DNA of 64,000 nucleotides from Pelecanus crispus (GCF_030463565.1 NC_134644.1:151305967-151369966), one strand, 5' to 3'. Positions 38,683 to 52,115 are shown, numbered from the stretch's first letter. A program made the numbers and translations. The notes: a model not told the origin generated them from the sequence alone.

Positions 38683-40029
38683 GAGAAAAAAGCCCAGCGC
38701 TCTCACCACATATTTTCTTTCTTCTGTGTCTCTCTAGTTTTGTAAAAGTTATTCTTAGGAATCTTGCAGTGTGGTGAAAGCATGTAAAGGCTGAGCTCCT
38801 GAGAGAGGTCAGTATCACTGCTGTGCACAAAACCCACACTCTGAAATAGAGTTGTTTTAATAGCTCCAGATTCTATTTTAAGATCAAAAATTGGCATGGG
38901 GACCCCATCCTACCATCTTTAGTTCTACAGCTCCCATTATGTGTACTCTTAGACAAAGCAGTGGTATGGTTTAGAGACTATATCTAACTCTAGTTCAGGT
39001 TGGTAAGCCTGAATCATAACTAAATTTACTCCAATAGTGGCTGTACCATAGTCTTAGATCCAAGGAGCATCAAGAAATATTGTGCCCCGTCCTAATGCTG
39101 GTGGTGGTTGCTACCAAGCAAGTCGCAGAAATTGGTATATGTTCTCATAGTGCAGCATATTGGGCTGAAGTGCTTTAGGAGGGGGACAGGCTGTGGGGCA
39201 GGTCTGGGGTAGATCAGCTGGGAGACCCCATGGGAGCCATGAGTGACACTGTGAAAAGGTCTGTGCCACCTTGCAGGAGAGTATGGGTGTGTGGGATGGG
39301 GATGGAGAGAATGGGGATAGTTAGGGCCAAGACTACTAAGATGAAGTTTGGTGACGTTACTGCATTGAGGGAGCAGGACAGTACATGTGACTCCCATGAG
39401 AGTGTGGAGAGGCAGGGTAGTCGATGGAGAAAAGGAGCAAAATACAGGGCAACTGGTTAAATAGAGGGCATTGGGTGTGGTGGTCTAACTGCACCTGGAT
39501 CAGTACACAGAACACAGTGTAAGGCTGCATCCTTCTAGCTGCAGATGGGAGGGGAAGAGGAGGCAAGCACCAACTTTGTGGTCTTCACAGCCATGAAGAG
39601 AAACAGAGTTGGTTCCTGAGGAAGAGTGGTTATTAATCACCGAGTACATGGCCAGAAGAATATAAAAGGACAAACATTTGTTATGTCAGCATATCGTGAT
39701 ACTGGAATAAAAGTGGACTGCCTATGCTTTTAAAATAAGTATTTACATATCTTTTTCATCTTCTATTCATATTATTTGGTGCACTGTGATTTAAATACGT
39801 ATATTTGCAAGAGAAAATTTGTCTCCAGAAGTCCAGATACTGTGTTATTTTTCCTGACAGATAATAACATTGAACAGCAAGAGTTGCTACCATTAAAATA
39901 CAGACAGATTGTAAAAGCCATTTAATTTCCCAGTGGCAAAATGCAAAACGTTCTAAGATGGATTACCTTACTACTAATCTTAATAAGGTGTTTCTTGTCT
40001 TTTGCAAGGGTTTTCTGTAAGGTACTTAC

Positions 40030-40092
40030 CGGAAGACTCAAAAATTCATTAAAGTAGTCCACAAGCATATCATCTGTGGCTAAGCATTCTTC
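40030..40092 (-). CDS. RGS22: RGS22 coding exon (LVDYFNEFLSLP)
   Basis: 63 bp, phase 0 to 0, 21 codons. Acceptor rc TCTCTGTAG|GAAGAA; donor rc CTTCCG|GTAAGT. It encodes EECLATDDMLVDYFNEFLSLP, quoted here only by its key block LATDDMLVDYFNEFLS. The L-A-T-DD-x-LVDYFNEFLSLP motif is the conserved N-terminus of RGS22. It is too short to be found by ORF length alone and was located by homology and splice sites. Confidence 0.93.
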
Positions 40093-43000
40093 CTACAGAG
40101 AGACAAAACCACAAAGCAAGGATTGTACTAATCTGTGCTAACATGGTTTGAATGCACTGTTGCTTCAAACATGATTTTTCATTGAGATATGACATGCAAA
40201 CTTTTGCAAAATATTATTTCCCTCTTTTGAGAATATAGTCATTGCATCATTGTTGTATTCTAGCCATTACACAGCACTGAGGTCCTTAGCAATTTAAAAC
40301 ATACACATGAAGGTTTTGCTCAGAAATTTACAGATAAAGCCTTCAAAAACCCAACAGCTTCTAAATGCTGGAAATCTGCATGTTTACTTTTGAAAAAATG
40401 TGCATAAGTTAACAGTCCAGAACTTCCCCACATTATAACTTTCTCTCTCACATCTGGAAAGGAGAGGAGTATAAACGTTCACCAGAGCCTGCTTCTGCTC
40501 CCACATTGCTGCTTGGGGATGTTTGGGGAATAAAAGGGAGTCTACTGTTCTATAATTTGGCTCACCAAGCAAGCAGTATATGCCATACTTGGAATCACAG
40601 AACTGGGGAGCTTCCTGTTGACTTCATCAGAAGTGAAGACTGCATGTGCAGGTGGTTTTGTACCCTTTCTGACCCCTGCATTTTAAATCCTGGTAACAAG
40701 ACTCAAAAAGTGTAGAATAGAAATAATTTTCTTTTGCTGTTGACGTATCAGTAAGTATGGATCCCAATCTTACTTCTAGTGCACTCAATACCACCGCCCC
40801 ACCGCCCCCATTTCAATTCAACAGAAGGTAAAAGTAGAATATTATTCCATTGGTCTTCAGAAATCTGTCCTCAGTATAATGAAGACTGCTGAACAGTTTT
40901 TAAATAGTTTCAGCTTCTCAACTGTTCTATTATTTCTGACTTGCAATGCAAGGAGAATGCACCTAAATCAAATGTATTTGCCAATATCAGCAAAGGTCTT
41001 GTGACACAAATCTTTTTTCTCTTTCTTAAATTCATAGCATTGAAATGTACTAGTGAGGAATAGTGTTAAAGAGAGGTTATGAACAATGTACATGGTATCA
41101 CCTTATAGGCAGGCAGTATCTTGATCCAAACTCCAGTATCTAACCTAAACAGAGATAGCTTGTACTTAGGTAAGGAAGAAATCTTGAGCTAATCTACTTT
41201 AATGTGAACTCAGGAAGGCCCCTGTGTGCTGCATGACAAGACCTGAAGGTGTTCATCCAGCCTTACTCTGCCAACATTTATTCCTCAGCAGATAGAGGAC
41301 AGGCAAGTTAGCTCACGCTCATTCCTGAAAAAAGCTAACAATGCTGAAAGCAAGGCTTTCTGCATTACAGAGATTGTACTTTATTTGGATCACAGGCCCA
41401 TGGTCCAATGCAGTTGCAGTACCATGGACCTGCAGATGTTAGGGCACTGATTAAATAGGAGAATTTGCCAAAGTGTCTAACCCAAAGCATTTTGAAGTCA
41501 ACAGAAAATCCTCTTGCTAATGTTGCTAGGCAATCAATCAGATGCAGAAGTCTCAATTCAGCAAGGGATAACACAATTTTAAAAAATCATTAGAAACAAG
41601 CTGCAGTCTGCCCCGTGTGGTTTGGCTAATGCGCAATTAAGCTTGACACTGATAAGGATGAATCTGAAGAGGGCTAGATATGATAATAACCCATGTAAAT
41701 ATTTTATTGCTTCGAAGGACTTATTCAAAACAATTCATTTATTACTGGGTGAAGTATAAGCTCTTTAAGAATATGCAGGTAACATGTGTTTTTAATTTTC
41801 CAAGGATATAATTCTCTGTAGTCCCATATAACAGCAAGAAATGTAAACACAGTGGTTGATTAATCAATAAAATGTTTATGATCTTATTAATGCAAGCTTT
41901 ATTACTTACTGATCTTACTGCATCTATACACAATATACTTTCCTCTGGTTTTTGGAGGGTTTTTTGTGGTCAGTCTTATTTTCATTTGAAAGCATAGCTG
42001 CACTTCACATTTGCACATTATAGGTTATGGAGTTGCATATACAATACTATAGCTTAGACTTTTTGTGTTAGGAAACATTTTGTTTCATTTCTTCCCATAC
42101 CATCTTTTCTGCTGCATAGTCCAAATTATAAGTAGAAAAAGTTGCCTTACAATTGCAACTGGAGGTCAAGGTGTGCTAAAAATTGGTCCAAAACTGCAGT
42201 TTTGCCTTCATGCAATTTGTGTGCAAATAGGAATATCCTGGGCCTGATTTCTATCACTCTTTTAACATTGAAAGGAATTTTTAAATGATTTTGGCAATGG
42301 TATACAACCATATCTTAGATATTTTGTGGAAACAAGCCTAATGACTTTCTGTCTATAGTATTTGATAGCTTTCTCTATTACTGCCACCATGAAAAACTAC
42401 AGAAACACAGAAATATTATTAGGCACTAAAGGAGAAGCTGAATGTGGGCAAAAGTGGCACCATCTTGAAAGGTTTGCATTTCACATTGCAGCACCCACTA
42501 AAATGACAAATACCTCTCCACTCTTGAAAAATGTATAATAAATGGCATATTTAAATGTCAAAAGGTAAAGTTAGTACAAAACCCTGATCCTGTATAGAAC
42601 TCTGACAGCTTCATGTCCTTGTGTGAAGTTCACCTGGAGTCAGACATGTATAGTCACATTAAGTAGCCTGCAGAATCAAGGTTTAATGCAATGTAAATGT
42701 GCAGTTGAGCGATGTTTTCATATATATGTGTTTGTTGTCATGTACATTTTTATATATACTAAAATCTGCTATATATAGCATTTATCTCTACCTGAATTCA
42801 GTCTTGATTTTGTTTATGATAATATGTTAGTATCTAGAGGTTCCCAAAAGGAATAGCAATACATTTATACTTCAAAATATACAGTTAAAGGGACAAACAT
42901 TACCTGAGCTGCAAGATTTAAGATGTCATTTCATATGAGGTAACAGGTAAACATATATACTACAATTAGCTATGAGCAAAGGGCAGAAAAGATAGAGTAA

Positions 43001-43299
43001 GTAGAGGATTGTTAAACCTGTCATGTTGAACCTTTCAGCTGATTGTTTCCTTCCTTCACCCTATTTCCTTTCCATTTCCATCCTTATTCTCCAGTTTCCC
43101 GTTTCTTTTTTTTTTCCCTAATTATTTTCAAACTAAGTTTTTTTTTGTCTGAGAAAATTGTAAGAAATTACTCAGTACTCCATACTCAGACAGAGGAAAG
43201 AATTGAGAAAACAGACAATAGTTTACAAAAAGTTTTTTGCCTTTTTTCTCTACAGCTGCATGGCAAAATAAATGATCAAGCTTCATAAGGCATACTTAC
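40093..43299 (-). other. RGS22 intron, 3.2 kb
   Basis: AT-rich, with a short TATATA-rich stretch around 42720-42780. No gene or mobile element is recognised. Confidence 0.55.
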
Positions 43300-43328
43300 A
43301 AACACTTCTTCTGTTATACATGGAGGCT
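43300..43328 (-). CDS. RGS22: RGS22 29 bp micro-exon (PPCITEEVF)
   Basis: Two bases completing a split codon and nine codons. Acceptor rc GTGTTTCAG|AGCCTC; donor rc GTGTTT|GTAAGT. It encodes PPCITEEVF, followed in frame by EECLATDD of the next exon. This matches the P-P-x-I-TEE-x-F order that I recall for the mammalian RGS22 N-terminus. Nine codons alone would be weak evidence; strong splice sites and correct phase make the call likely. Confidence 0.82.
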
Positions 43329-46300
43329 CTGAAACACAAACATGAAATATCGTATGTTATCCAAGCAATACAATCAAGCTTGTTCAACTGTGATTGCTGA
43401 ACAGAAACAAAAAGTAGTGAGGCATGACAACCTTCCTGGATATTGTAAAATAAAATAACTTAGTCTGAGGAAACAAAATAAACTCTAAGAACATGCAGTA
43501 ATGTCGACCCATGCATAAAAAGGTTGAATATAACAAGAATGATTTAAATATATGAAAGTATTATTTAACTAGATGATTCTCATACATATCAGTTAAATTT
43601 TCAGCTTTCCTCTGCAAAATTGATTACTAGAAGCTTGCTCTTTTTAATGAAAATACAGATTTGTATGAGACTCTAGGAGCCTTGAACAGCAAATATTATG
43701 AATCATATGATAAAATAAAAAAAAAAAAGTAATTGTGGGTGTTCCCAGATAACCAAATCCCACTCATTCTAGGAGAATATTCCATCTTTTGTGATGCCAT
43801 TTGAAGGGAGTAAAGTTCTCTCTTCAGATTGATGAATTTTGCTAGGCAAGTTTAAACCTAGCAGTTCAAAATCTCCCCCTTTTGTATCACCGTCTCTGTA
43901 CCCGAGACAATCACCCCAGGGTCAGACCCCTTGTCTGAGACAGAGTCAGTCCATCACCCTGTGTGGAAAGCATTACGTACCAGTGGTAAGCCTCTTCGGC
44001 TGCATCCTGGATCTGCACACATAAGGGCCAGCACCCACACCTGCAAGCTTACGACCTCATTTGCAAAGGTGAAATCCTTGACTGTAGACCAGAAATAGAA
44101 GCTGCAGAGTCCCTGGGCCTGGCTGGGGACTGCTGGTCTGCACCATGGCAGGCTGGCTCTGTTGCACGGCTCACAGCAAGTGGGGTTGCTATGGCACTGC
44201 AAACAATGCACAGGATGAGCTGAGCAGTAAGCGAATACTTCTGCTGCTGATGCAAAGCTCCCTGAAGCAGAGTTGGACATCAGGCACACTGATGATATGG
44301 TGCCAAAAGAGATGCCTGTGAACTAGGAATCTGAGGATACTTGCAGCAAGAAATGAAATTAAATGCTCTTTTCTCAACCGTCCTAGGCAGTTCTTAGTCC
44401 AAAATGATATTCTACCTTCTCCTATGTTAGCAAAACCCTTCAGCCATGTAGGATTTTGCCTTAAAAAAAAAAAAAACAACTCACACCATATAACTAATGA
44501 CCAACAGATTTACATCATATATCAAATAATTCTGCATCCATAAGCAGGCTGTAAGGCTTGATCTCAAGTAACAAAGTCAGTCCTATCTACAGTAGAGAAC
44601 TTCCACTGCAGCCAAGTAAGAAAAGGTGAGGAGCTTTGTATTGCTAAGGCTGAGATGAAACCTGGGCTGTTTCCTTACAGATGCAAATGGCTGCATTGTG
44701 ATGTGCCAGAAACATGACCTGCAGCCTTGGTAACAGCCTTCCCTGCTTCCTCCTGCTGCTAAGGCCCAGACCTAGCATAGATCCAAAAGCAGCTGCATTT
44801 TCTCCCAGTTAGGGAAAAGTTTATAAATTGCCTAGGAGGAAGGAGAAAAGACATTAAGAGACATAGAATAGAGGCTACTCGCAGAATGTTAGTTTCTTCC
44901 TTGACTCGAGGGGGTACTCCAGGATACAAGAAAAAGTTATATTTCTGGTATGGTCAGGGAAAGCTGTGTACAAAGAAGGAATCTGGGCTCCTATGTAAGG
45001 ATCAGTGGACTTTAGACCACGACTGGGATCTGACAACATCCTACCTAGTGAGTATCTGATCCTAGAACTGCATGAATTCTTCAGGCACCGTCAGGTCTTT
45101 TGGAATGAAAGTTCCTTCAAAGATTCTACTGCTGCTTATTTCCAGCCCATCACTGATTTCAGTAACTTGGCATAAATCCCACTGGGATCAGTTGTACAAG
45201 TTGTCATATATGCAGGTGACATGAAGGCTTCTCCTTTGAGAAGCCTAATCCATCAGCTGTGCTCAGGAAGTGCCCAAAATGCACCAAGAGCTTGCCATTC
45301 CCAGCAAACTATCATTTGTGCCGCCTTTCACAGAACAGTATAGTATCTCCAGTCATACTCTTCAGCTGTGGAAAACAAGTTTTATTTTAATTCATATGTG
45401 ACTGGTGGAATCCATGATCAAGTAAAAACAGAAAAAATGCATATGCTTAGGGACTAGCTTAAAGTCCAGGAATTGATGACTGTCAAAAATGAACAAACAA
45501 CAAATCAGATATCATAGAGGTGGGGAAAATGGCTTCATCTCCTAGAAACACATGGTATTTTGCACCCACTACTCCAGATATGCATTCCTCAGAGGGTGCC
45601 TGCCCAAATACCACAATCGCTGTTCTAATTACTAAATGCCAGAATAACACCTCTTCTAATTGTCTTGGTGTAATGTTGTTAGCTGTCTGATCAGCTTTTT
45701 AGGGTGGAATGTTCTGTGGGCTTTTTTCATTTAAGGGAAGAATAGTATTTCTAAAGACCTAAGAGATAAGCTGAACAATATCATAGCCAAGATACACATT
45801 TCAGCCAAAAGTTTTATATATATGAAAAGCATATTCAACAGAAGCAAAGAATAAAATATAAAGATTCAAGCTTGTGAGCTACGGACAATTGAAATAGTAT
45901 TATCAGTATCCTGATGAACTGTTAAGTTTTCTGTATGCAAATTCTATTCAATAAGACTTGACAAATAGTAGGTTAACACTGAGTGACATACATTATAACA
46001 CATGATTTCTTAGTGCCATATATCAGGACATGTTCTGTTGTCATTATGAAATATTTCAAATAGGTATACCTAATGTATATGTAAAAGAAATATGCGTAAC
46101 AAGATATCCCATAAAATGTAAAGTGAAACCTTTCCAACAGGTAGAATTGCACTGCATTGTGTATGAGGCTGCATTGTCTCATAACTAAACTACTTGATAT
46201 GATTTAAAGTGTTTAAGCTAATATTCATTCCACTGCTTTCCCTCCCTGCCTCTTTTTCTTTCTGATGCAGGTTTAGACATAGTCTTTGGTGTATAACATT

Positions 46301-47849
46301 CTCCTGAACTTCCCTAGTTGCTTGTAATTTTTGAAGCAAAAACAACAGAAACATAACAAATGCATCCTTTTTAAAATTAGAAGTGGAAGCCACAAGTCAG
46401 CTTAGATAGAATTGAAGGTTGGAAATGATTCAATTAAAAAAAAAAAAAAAAAAACAAAAAAACCCCAAAAAAACAAAAGTCCTTTTTCTTTCCTTCTGTC
46501 ATCTGGTATATTTTGGTATAAAACTCTCAGGTCTTTGTTCTCTTTGCAGTATGCTTCAAAGATTGCATTTTGGATTAAGCTCATCAGGAAATACACACTG
46601 TACTCTCTCATGGAGAATCCATTAGCAGTCATTATCACTTTCTCATTTTCTTAGTTAACAACACATATTTAGGTCAAATATTTTGTGTGTGCGTGCGTTT
46701 CAGTACTGATTTTATATTGCCAATTAAAATTTCACCAGCTGGTGAAGCTGAGATCCAAAGATTAGGCTCATTTTCCTCCTTTTCCAAATTTTTCTTTTTC
46801 CATGCTCTTCTTTTCATTTTGATGGTTATTTATCTTAGCAGAACTGCAGACCTACAGAATGTTTCATAAATATAGTCCAAACCATGATCTATCCCAAAAA
46901 GCATCTGATCTTGTGGAAAAGATGAATGGCTAGACAGAATGGAAAATAAGTTCTAAAAAAAGGTGATACCAGTAAAATTCTAGATAAGAGAAAGAAAAAG
47001 GACTAGAAGTACGTTTCAAATTATTAGCATTTTGAGAAAATGGTAATCTAGCAGAAGGCCAGCCCAGGAAGAGATCTGCACAGGAAGACAAATGGGAGGA
47101 AAACATAAATTGGTCCTCTCCATCCCTGCTGGCATCTCCCTCCTCTGCTCATTAATGAAGAGCCATTTGGAGAGGTGAACTTTCAGCCAAGACTTTAATC
47201 TGTCACTGCCCCTTTCCTCCACACTTCTCAGAAATTTATGCTTTCAAACGTTTACCAGGGAATGTTTCAAAGTATCATCCAGGCAAATCAGATCAAAACT
47301 GCCGAGACAACTTTGCACTCAAAGAAACAAGCGTGTAAGTTATGCCAGCTTGCTGGGTGAACAAGTCACCTCTTTTTGACTTGCTCAAGTAAAGAGAAGG
47401 CATAAATTTGCTTGCTTTATTAAATCCAAATGCGCACTTGTGTTTTTAGGTGCTAACTTGTATTTGATTCCTGGCAGTGATCACAGTGAAGTCTGGAAGA
47501 GTGGAGGAGACTGTCAGAGGGAATACAGGTCCAAAGATCTTGACCTCTACAAAAGTCTTGATTTGGATAGTCACTGGAGAATATTCCTTGACTTGTCCAT
47601 GTCACCAATGGCCCAAGTATTCCTATAATAATCTTATTCTACCAAGACAAGGTAGAGGTGTTTTATCAAGTTTAGAGGCCTTAAATAAAGTTTGATTTCC
47701 CTTTGCTTAGTATGGGTCTTGGAAAAGATAAAAGGGAATACAGAGGCATACCTGGAAAGTGAATAGGAATTTAGAAGGACCACTTTAGCATTTTGTGATA
47801 TACATTTGTACTCTTGCTACCTCATACATGCCAGCTACCTACTTCATAC
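43329..47849 (-). other. Probable first RGS22 intron, 4.5 kb
   Basis: This is an intron if the start exon at 47850-47859 is right; otherwise the true first exon lies here or further right. It contains A runs at 44463-44475 and 46436-46454 and no recognised mobile element. The 81- to 111-codon ORFs (for example 43954-44289 minus) look accidental. Confidence 0.45.
46436..46454. repeat. A19 homopolymer
   Basis: A run followed by a C/A-rich stretch (to about 46478). It generates several spurious Lys-rich ORFs. Confidence 0.8.
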
Positions 47850-47859
47850 CTGCAGTCAT
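47850..47859 (-). CDS. RGS22: Candidate RGS22 start exon (coding part, Met-Thr-Ala)
   Basis: On the minus strand ATGACTGCAG is followed by GTATGA, giving Met-Thr-Ala plus the G that the micro-exon needs to make Glu. The predicted start would read M-T-A-E-P-P-C-I-T-E-E, and as I recall the mammalian protein has ...L-T-A-E-P-P-x-I-T-E-E. An in-frame TGA lies four codons upstream of the ATG. The match is only ten bases and the context around the ATG is not ideal (C at -3), so this is tentative. The 5' UTR end is unknown. Confidence 0.35.
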
Positions 47860-50800
47860 CTGATCCCTTCAGAAATTTGTGTGTCTTAAGAGATAACTGC
47901 TAGAACTTTAGGAGAATATCACACTATCTTTTCTAATTTTGGAAAGGAGCATTAAGATTTAATTGGAAAAAACTATTCAGCAAGATTGTAGCAGTTTGAA
48001 GAAGTGTATTAGAAACAAAGTAATTTGTGAAGACAATATGAAAATCAGGAAAGAACTACTAGACCCATGGCTACCAAACATCATGCAAGATTAAAAAAAA
48101 AAAAAAAAAAAGCATTGTGCATAAGTTTACAGCAAGGCAGAGAGAGTTTATTCCTAGCAGCCCTACTACAGTTAACATAGCTTTCAACTAAAACATAAGA
48201 TACAGATCAGAAGAAACTATGACAGTTATTTCTCACAGAGATTTCACTATCAGAGGATGTATCAGAAATTTTGGCACTATGTACAAAAGATTGCGTTGTC
48301 ACTGTCTATTCTCTATTTTTCATGTAGATAAACTGGAGTCATGTTTTGTAATACATTTTGGCTGTGCTAATTTAAGCTTTGCAAGTTTACCACCACTTCT
48401 TACTTTTAGTTGTGCAAGCAAATTTCATGACAATTTTTTTTTTTTTCTGGGGTTACTTGTAGTTTGGTTTAAGTCAGGCCAGTTCCTTGATCTTGGCTTA
48501 ACAGGTGTTCTAGCCAACTAAGGGCTAATGCAAGAGACATATGAAGAAGCTTCAGCAGCTAGGAAGAATGTAAGCCAATAATGCCAAATGCATCCTTTAA
48601 CAATATCATCTCCTGGCAGTAGGTAGCATATACCCAACAAGAAACACTAAATGCATGCGTGTCTTTCCAGTCTTGCTCTTACAATCAAACAGATGTCAAC
48701 AACAGTCCCCAAACCCAGTTATCCATGTGGGATATTACTGATGCATCAAGCCTGTGGATAGCAGCAGTGCTGTTTGAGATGGCACATCCCACTGACTATC
48801 AGTTCCCAACTTTTTGTGTTATACTGCCATGGCTGCTTGTGTAGCTGTATAATGAAGCAGATTGGGAGACTGAAAAAAAAGAAAAAAGAATGAGGAAAAA
48901 GATTTCATGTATATCAGCTTCCAGAACAGAGCATTGCCAACACAGCAGGTGTTAAGAATGGTGTAAGAATCCATAACTAATAGATGGTCCATAAGATTTC
49001 AATAATGCTTCAGAAAAGCGTGCAAAATTACAGCCTTCTTATTTTGTAGGTATTCTACTTTCCTACCTATTGGTCTCCTGGATTCCAGAAGTACCTAGTT
49101 AAAGAATAAAGAACACATTAAGTTCCCAAATTCTCACCCAGTCTTCATTTAACAAACTAAGACTGAAAAAAAAAATGTTGCCATTCTGATATTGTTTAAA
49201 ATGTCTTACATGGGAATACATAGTCCCTTCCCAATTCTGAGTTTTAAAAAGTTAATGTTTTCCCTTTCTCATTCACTGAAGCCATCAGAACATCAATTAA
49301 GTATGAATAAAATGCATACAGTAAGATATTCTTCCTGTGATCATTTTAAATCATGATAGATTGAGTAGGCACTTGTAGATTATCCATACTTTGTAAAACT
49401 ATATTGGGGTTTGATTATCAAATACATTTTCTGTAGTCGGGAAACAAAGTCCAGAGCATGCAGCTCCTGAAACCATCAATTCTCAAATACTTCAACTGCA
49501 ACACTTCCATGAGAGAGTTACATTTGGTAGCCAACACCAGGCTGGCATGGAGACTACCAGATAATCCAAGTCCATGGCTGAGAGAGGAACTGAGCCGGCA
49601 GGCACTGTTTAGGCCAATCTATGATGCCATGGTCTTGCCTGGTTGCTGTAGGACCTGGCTGTGTGCCCAACACAGCTTCACCCTGTAAAGGAGACCCTGG
49701 AGAAGTAATACCATCTGAATTGCTTCCCAGCAATGCCACTCTTCTCTTGAAGATTGCGGTATGCAGCTCCTGTGGGCAGGAATTATGGCCACCCTTGCTT
49801 TAAGCTATGCAAAACATTTTGCATTTGTGACATTGAGTTAGTGTGTGAGGGTTAAAACAAGAAGAAAAACAAGAAGAAAAACAACTACAGTTCTGTTCTG
49901 TAAGAAAAATCTTTGGTGCCCCCTTGTGATAAAATATTTTTGTCAACAGAACTTACACGTTTGAAATCAAGGACTATTTTCAGTGAGGAAAGCAGTTCAA
50001 CCCCTAAGATAGTTCCACATTTAAGTTAGTTAATTGAGCAAAGCATTTCAAGAATTAGTTTGTTTTCTTGTTATCCCTTCTGTGTTGTATGACATTCTCC
50101 CTGGACTACTCTATGACTATTATTTAAACCAAGGGAAAAGTCCAGACCAGCAACTTAAACAGTGCACCAGTGAGCATTTCTGTTTGGAGCAGAAAACAGA
50201 ACCCATGTCTTGCCCTTCACAAAAAATCATGCTCCCTCTTACTATGCCCATTTGGGATACAGAGACTTGGAACAATTTCTTGACAGAAACACTTCCAACA
50301 GCAAGGCTGGATAATAACTGCATCCCAATAATAGTTTTTGTACACCACCACAAAGTACACAATGGGAAAAGGATAAAGGAACCTGAAATGCCAATGTTTT
50401 GTGGAAGTGCTTCTTCTGTGCAAAGTTTTTCCAAAGATGGGAGAATGTTCTCAACACAACCAAAATTCATGTTTAAAAGTCAAAGATGTTGCTATTGCCA
50501 CAATCTGTGTAGCATCTAATCTATTGAAATGTGCACCAGGGAAGTGTGATGGATTCATACCAGGGGAAAACTTCATTTTGTATCCCAATAGTCCACATAT
50601 AGGCTAGGTACTGAGCTACCAAGTCCTGGCTGAACAAGACGTTTCTAGATGTGTTCTTCAGGCCTCAAATAATGTATTACATACAATTCAGTACTTAGGA
50701 AACTTCAATGTCTGCTCAGTCAACATGAGATAGGAGTCCTCCATTTAGGCAACAGCAGCACTTTAGGATGATAATTAACATTTTTGCTAAAGGGGAAGAC

Positions 50801-51744
50801 CACTGCACAACTGTTGACTAATTCTTCAATAACCTTGCAGCTCCAAATGATAACTTTTAGCAAGTGTTACTATATTTATCTAGGGTACTATTGCTGCCCA
50901 GCTAGCTGTCCCTTTTTTGCCAGAAGTTACAATCCTCCTACCACTTCAGCTGGTTCTAGTCATGACACAATGTCTAAGTTTAAACAGCTTACGGAAATAG
51001 GTTTTTCACTATGATTCAGGACTGAAAAGAAGCAGCTGAAATAAAGGCACAGTTTCCACATCCCATTTGCCAGAGATTGACAGTACCTACAGAATTAAGA
51101 TACAACAACCCTTGCAGAACTGTTTTCAAAATTACTTTTAGAATGCAGAGGGGGAAAGTTAGAGGGGCTTTTAACACATGAACTCCAGGCTCCAAGTCAG
51201 AGATCTATTTTTATATGAAGCTTCTGTTAATTCAGAATGCCATGCCATCCATATTTTCAGCTGAAGACTTGGTTTCTTTACTACTCATCCGTTACTGCCC
51301 AGCTCAATAAGGCCTTACTAGCATTTCGGCTTCCAACAAGTTTGGGCAAGTTCTAACACTATACAGAGGCTTGTCAAAGTTAAGAGGAAAAAAAAAATGC
51401 ATTAAGTCTTTTTGTAATGAGAATTTCAACTAATCAGAGCTCAGGAAGTCAGAAAGTAAAAGCAAGCTTTGGGTTTTTGGGTTTTTTTTGTTCGTTTGTT
51501 TGGGGTTTTTTTGTCTTTTGCTTGTTTTTTTTAAACTAAAAATAAACACATCATTCCCAGAAGCAGTCAGATTTTGTTGGGGCATCTGACAAGTGATAAC
51601 AGAATGTACTAGATGTTTTGCATCAAAACCTCCTATAAGTTTCACTACAGACAAAGAATTTGCACTTAAAAAAATACAATATAATCACACCAAATACTAA
51701 ATCACCATGGGACTGAAGTAGAGGAAAAAAAGCCTGAAGCTTAC

Positions 51745-52115
51745 TGGTACAAAGTATGAGGTTATGCACTTATGGTTCAGTAAGAATTTATGGAAAATAT
51801 TGGGATCTTTTCAAAATTTGTGAGACAAGAATGTGGGAGTACTACACCTAGTGACTAAACTGCAATCATGACATTGGGGAACAAAAATTTAAGGGAAGAA
51901 ACAGATGTACAGAATAGTTATTTTAATAGCAATTCTGGGGGGGGAAAAAAAAGGCAACTGGTTAACTGAATAGTAGAGCAATCTGGAATAGGTCTCCAAC
52001 ATAAAGGTCATGAGACTGTATTCTATCTAGTTTTAAGACATAACTTGATGAGTTGACATAAGAGTTGGCACTAGATTCCAGGAGTCCCTTTCTAACCTGA
52101 CGCTCCTGTATTCCT
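51745..52115 (+). repeat. Degenerate CR1/L3-type LINE 3' fragment
   Basis: The plus strand reads TACAAAGTATGAGGTTATGC, then near the end CTGGAATAGGTCTCCAAC, TTTTAAGACATAACTTGATG and CAGGAGTCCCTTTCTAACCT. These match the order of CR1-clade ORF2/3' UTR consensus ('...GTCATGCAC...', '...GTTTTTAAG...', '...GGTCCCTTCCAACC...'). It is heavily diverged and its edges are approximate. Confidence 0.5.

Larger units (their letters stand above)
30039..40029 (-). other. RGS22 intron, 10 kb, with CR1 cluster
   Basis: The largest intron in the window. It holds a short CR1 3' tail (about 30358-30436), a 1.4 kb CR1 copy (about 30515-31918), a plus-strand CR1 3' fragment (about 33945-34500), A21 at 34753-34773 and a G/T-rich tract at 38652-38682. 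The region 38.28-38.47 kb is more GC-rich than its surroundings but shows no gene. ORFs at 38342-38839 minus run through the G/T tract and are low complexity. Confidence 0.6.
590..47859 (-). other. RGS22: RGS22 gene (5' part; 3' end outside window)
   Basis: Regulator of G-protein signalling 22, a large multi-RGS-box protein that in mammals is described mainly in testis and binds G-alpha subunits. Seen here: 16 minus-strand coding exons with GT-AG borders and consistent phases, plus one tentative start exon, together about 897 codons. Recognition rests on family hallmarks: KERLPAFLESDCYFEYRLAK near the N-terminus, LLLYW followed by PRFCVTHS, the RGS-box stretch LWKNSAYFWFDLQAYHQLFY, and VELVEETRQLDS after that box. 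Numbering from the tentative start, an atypical RGS box covers about 430-526, the central RGS box about 684-803, and a third begins near 875. As I remember it, the human protein is about 1,260 residues, so roughly the last 370-400 lie left of the window. The linker regions (residues 250-430 and 588-680) are Ser-rich and diverge most. Introns range from 351 bp to about 10 kb. Confidence 0.93.

Noticed and set aside
38143-38839. GC-richer segment with ORFs on both strands, considered as a first exon or CpG island
   Set aside because: It lies between RGS22 exons that are already placed further upstream. CpG content is modest and part of the ORF is G/T low complexity.
43954-44050. Minus-strand ATG...TTGCAG|GTGTGT as an RGS22 start exon
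   Set aside because: The ATG frame meets a stop after three codons, and the open frame would deliver phase 0, whereas the micro-exon needs one leading base.
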